DNA from: Helicoverpa zea
Taxonomy: Eukaryota > Arthropoda > Insecta > Lepidoptera > Noctuidae
Direction: 5' to 3'
Length of the DNA: 64,000 nucleotides
Assembly: GCF_022581195.2 (NCBI RefSeq)
Contig: NC_061463.1
Location: forward strand, 1,240,001 to 1,304,000
Positions 60,836 to 64,000 of the stretch are shown piece after piece. The stretch's first letter is position 1. Each line of letters starts with the position of its first letter. The position numbers and the translations under genes were made by a program. The notes below the pieces were generated by a model. That model saw only the letters and a program-made list of their open reading frames with translations. It did not search any database and was not told the DNA's origin.

Positions 60836-62899
60836 AAACCGGCCAAGTGCGAGTCGGACTCGCGCACCGAGGGTTCCGTACAAATCCTGGTTAGATAAAA
60901 AGTGAGTCTCGCGCCAACCGTTCAGTTTAGAACAATCATAGTTATGGTAATTTCGTGAGAGTCAAAATAGCTAATATTTTTTATTTTATAATATAACTAA
61001 AATAGTAGGCCAGTACCTTGTAAAAGTTATTTTATTAAAGTTATTTATATACAACATTTTATAGTCATCATTCAGAAATCTGATTGAAAATAACTAATTA
61101 TGTCTTAAAGGTCATTGGGCATATCTGACCCGCTTTGTAAAAAGTGGCGGACATGAATCAAAGTAGTTTTAAATCGTGGAGAATGGTATGACGTTTCTTT
61201 GAATGTCCAGGATCGTTTGAAAAATATAATAGACAAGCAGTTTCAGAGGATTTTACAGGTTGCAATGCTAGTTTTTATTGTTAAAGACTTTTCATAAAGA
61301 AAGGATCTGGAAACCCTGAGTAATCGAGGGCAACTCTTGAATATTGTAGTCACGCATCGAGTCAAAACCAGACATGTGAGTGTATTTTTGAGGGTACTTG
61401 TAAACAGTGAAGGTTTGGAGCTGATTTGATTATGGAGACTACAGAGAGTCGAGGGAACTCCTGAACGGTATGTTGCAACTACCACGTGTTTGGGCTTATT
61501 TTATTTGTATTGGCGAAGACTTTCCACATAGATAGGTTTAACTGCCATTGTGGGATCGATAGCAAAGATCAGATATAGTTATGGGAACTCCTTTACAATT
61601 TATAACGTAACCTTGTGTTGGAGCTTATTTTATTTTAGGTGATGAGAATTCACTACTAATGGGATCTATTATTTTTTTAAACATGCATAGAGTTCTCTCG
61701 ACTTTCTCACGTCTCCATCATCAGGTAAGCTCTAAACTTTCACTGTTTGATAGTATCACCAGACATACATCTGAGAATCAAGTTTTAATCCTATGCATGC
61801 CTACAATTTTTTATAGTTGCCCTCGATTTCTCAGGATTTCCATCATCAGATCCTGACCTGATGACAATGGAAATAAACGGCGAGTATACTCTTTCACTAC
61901 AAAGAAATGATTTCTCAAATCCGTCAAATTTGGTCGTTTAAATTCCCCATTGAAATGAGGAAAATATTTGATGTTTACACCTGATTTTCTCTAGATTCTC
62001 ACGGTTCACATAGATGCGACTAATGCCATAGTAAATCAGAGCCTTTATCATTATACTGTGCTATATTTCGTTCGTATCCGCCGTGGGTATGGTTTTCATA
62101 CTAAGGTGCCCAATGACCTTTGAATGATTTAAAATTTTTCATAGTTTAGTGGCAATTATATTTAAGAAGTGTTTGATATGAATTTCAACTTTAATATCTC
62201 TACGCGTTCATGTAAAAAAGGGTAGTTAGTAAGTTTATAATTATTAAAAAAATATTTTATGTCGTGTAAGCAAAAATAATATTTTAATATTTTATGTAAC
62301 TTCAAATTTATCATTTTCGCAATTTTTCCTTTATCTGTACTATATAACGCTGCTTCGTGGCGAATTTCAAGATTCTGAGTTCACGGGAAGTACCTTGTAG
62401 GTTTTGATTCCCTAGCGTGTGACAGAAATTCGTCTAAGGTGTCGGTATAACTGCTGTATCTTTTGATCCCGTTAACTTAGAAGTTTGTTTTTTTCACTGC
62501 CTAAAGGGACAATAGACTTAGGTATTTGGTATAAATTTCAATTTGATACCTTTATTCGTTCGTGAGAAATAAGGTAGTAAGTTTCATTTTATTAAAATAT
62601 ATTTTTTTATATTATATAACTAAAAAAATGAGATTTTCGTAATTTTTCCTATATTTGCATTATATGACAATACTTCATGCCAAATTTCAAGACTCTGAGT
62701 TTACGGGAAGTACCCTGTAGGTTTTGATTCCTTTGCGAGTGTCGAGAATTTGTTGAAAATATCGACATAATCGGTTGTATCTTTTGATTGGCTTGGCTTA
62801 GAAGCTTGATATTTTCACAGCTTAAAGGGACAACAGACCTGAGCATTTCATGTGAATTTCATCTTGATACGTCCACGCGTTCTTGAGATAAAGGGTCTT

Positions 62900-62954
<55 letters not shown>

Positions 62955-63014
62955 GGACAACAAAGTGATCCTATAAGGGTTCCGTTTTTTCCTTTTGAGG
63001 TACGGAACCCTAAA
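60836..63014 (-). mobile_element. Long composite GGTTCCGTACC-type repeat
   Basis: It opens with ACCGGCCAAGTGCGAGTCGG and GGGTTCCGTAC. It closes with GGGTTCCGTTTTTTCCTTTTGAGG, then TACGGAACCCTA. These are the reversed termini of 28734-29040, enlarged to about 2.2 kb. Inside are an inverted pair (about 61290-61475 and 61685-61855, each with CCCTCGATT/ACTCTC and TCAGG/TTTCC motifs), and AAGGTCATTGGGCA at 61109 inverted at 62107. A tandem unit of about 310 bp is seen two to three times (ends near 62330, 62640 and 62900). A (GACA)n microsatellite lies at 62898-62953. No coding frame is real here. Confidence 0.6.
62898..62953. repeat. (GACA)n microsatellite
   Basis: About 14 GACA units end at GACGGACAAC. 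It is the usual internal microsatellite of this repeat family, equivalent in position to the (TCCG)n run at 28786-28805. Confidence 0.9.
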
Positions 63015-63254
63015 AATGAAAATTGGATATTTAAGAAACTGTTGTTACTTAGGTAATGTAATGGATCACTACTTGGCTCATTGACTACTATCACTGTTTT
63101 GTTATTCTTTTATCTTTATTCTTCTATCTTCACTTTCCGTTTATTGACTATTATTTATTTTTATTCTTTCTTTTTTTATATCTTTGGTATTTGTCAATTA
63201 TATATAATCTATATGTATGTACACCCCAAACTGCCCGTTTTTCACTGTGTTCTA

Positions 63255-63402
63255 CAGATAAACTCCATCCAAAGGTTGTCTGGAAAAAATTGCTATTTAG
63301 CAATAAGACCGCCGATTGTACTGTGTTTTTGTATGTTGTGATGTCCTGTGTTGTGTCTTGGTGTACAATAAAGAATAATCTATCTATCTATCTATCTATC
63401 TT
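63255..63402 (+). mobile_element. LINE 3' end with (TCTA)n tail
   Basis: CCATCCAAAGGTTGTCTGGA, then TTGCTATTTAGCAATAAGAC and CCGCC, then GTGTACAATAAAGAATAATC, then (TCTA)n at 63379-63401. GCTATTTAGC is a small hairpin and AATAAA the polyadenylation signal. It is related to the 3' UTR at 31245-31345. No RT sequence is retained. Confidence 0.65.
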
Positions 63403-64000
63403 CATCTATCATTTTCATCTGCCAATCTATACAAATATTACAAATCTAAAGAGTTTGTTTCTTTGTGCTACTTAATCTAATCTTAAAAGGACCGATTGGT
63501 ATAATCAGTGTAAGATGGCCCATCAATCGAGGAACGTTGTTAAGAGTTGAATTTGTGATATTCTACAATTTAAGTTATGGGGATCCTTCATTCAGCGTCA
63601 ACCAATGGAACTCTTCAGGCATGTCAATCTCTTTGGAAGATGTTAAAAAAATATCCTTTATAGAGTAAGAATGAATATTATAATATATATGAAATATTAG
63701 TGTGCTTTTTGGTTGATACAGAAGGTCTTAATAGTAATTCTACTATTTCTACCTACCTATATTCTACCCATTAGGCATACGCTAACCGGATGCGCGGAGT
63801 AGGTAGTTCCCATGGGATACGAGTAAAACTGCTGTGGGAAGCAAGTAAATCCGTAAAATACAATAGGCAGGTATATTATTGCTGAGCATAACCACATCAA
63901 GACAACTTTATTTTGAAGACCCATTGTCCAATCCACAATATCGTTGGCATATAATGGAGTTACTCAAGAAAATAAATTCATATAGTTACGAAATAGTATT
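63403..64000. other. Gene-less; one coding-like frame 63465-63668
   Basis: The plus frame 63465-63668 (67 codons) encodes protein-like text such as IISVRWPINRGTLLRVEFV and FSVNQWNSSGMSISLEDV, with balanced composition. AATCTTAAAAG before 63490 could be a weak splice acceptor. I do not recognise it and no neighbouring exon is visible, so it stays a candidate exon or gene fragment. Confidence 0.25.

Noticed and set aside
62898..62953. Tandem GACA run considered as a CRISPR-like or regulatory array
   Set aside because: A simple microsatellite without spacers, normal inside this repeat family.

Overview
This is animal nuclear DNA, almost certainly from a ditrysian moth or butterfly and plausibly a macro-moth. 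The evidence is the set of repeats: tRNA-derived SINEs with (GAT)n tails, RTE-type LINE tails ending in (GAT)n, the GGTTCCGTACC repeat, short Helitron-like elements that begin TCCTACTAATATTAT and end CTAG, and R1-like LINE 3' ends. The sequence is AT-rich. No intact host protein-coding gene could be supported, so this is intergenic or long-intron DNA filled with mobile elements. The only firm functional gene is one tRNA-Arg(CCU) at 52797-52869.

Region by region. 1-10 kb: mostly unrecognised AT-rich sequence, one old SINE, and a three-layer nest at 3.3-4.15 kb (Helitron-like remnant, then a SINE with an 18-bp target duplication, then a MITE flanked by TAA). 10.157-15.779 kb: a complete LTR retrotransposon insertion on the minus strand, with two 187-bp LTRs that read as identical, a GATAC target duplication, a primer binding site and a polypurine tract, but no gag or pol. 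Its 5.2 kb interior holds a 47-bp minisatellite, a 30-bp tandem array and a nested SINE. It looks like a recently moved, non-autonomous (LARD-type) element and is the most interesting object in the window. 18.6-20.4 kb: a foldback element with arms of about 490 bp. 21.9-22.3 kb: a decayed, unidentified protein-coding fragment. 24-32 kb: LINE 3' ends and a GGTTCCGTACC repeat. 32.7-33.8 kb: an inverted-repeat element with a frameshifted SAP-like coding remnant.

34-47 kb: several Helitron-like copies, and a second nest at 43.86-44.91 kb (hAT-type element with 8-bp target duplication, then a MITE, then a Helitron-like copy). 46-54 kb: SINEs, a 5'-truncated RTE copy with an open reading frame and a 16-bp target duplication, and the tRNA gene. 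54-59 kb: two diverged copies of an unrecognised sequence of about 320 bp lying 4.3 kb apart, and a MITE with perfect 60-bp terminal inverted repeats. 60.7-63.4 kb: a long composite GGTTCCGTACC-type repeat and a LINE tail with a (TCTA)n end.

The features do not form a pathway. They record repeated rounds of insertion, and the nests give relative ages.
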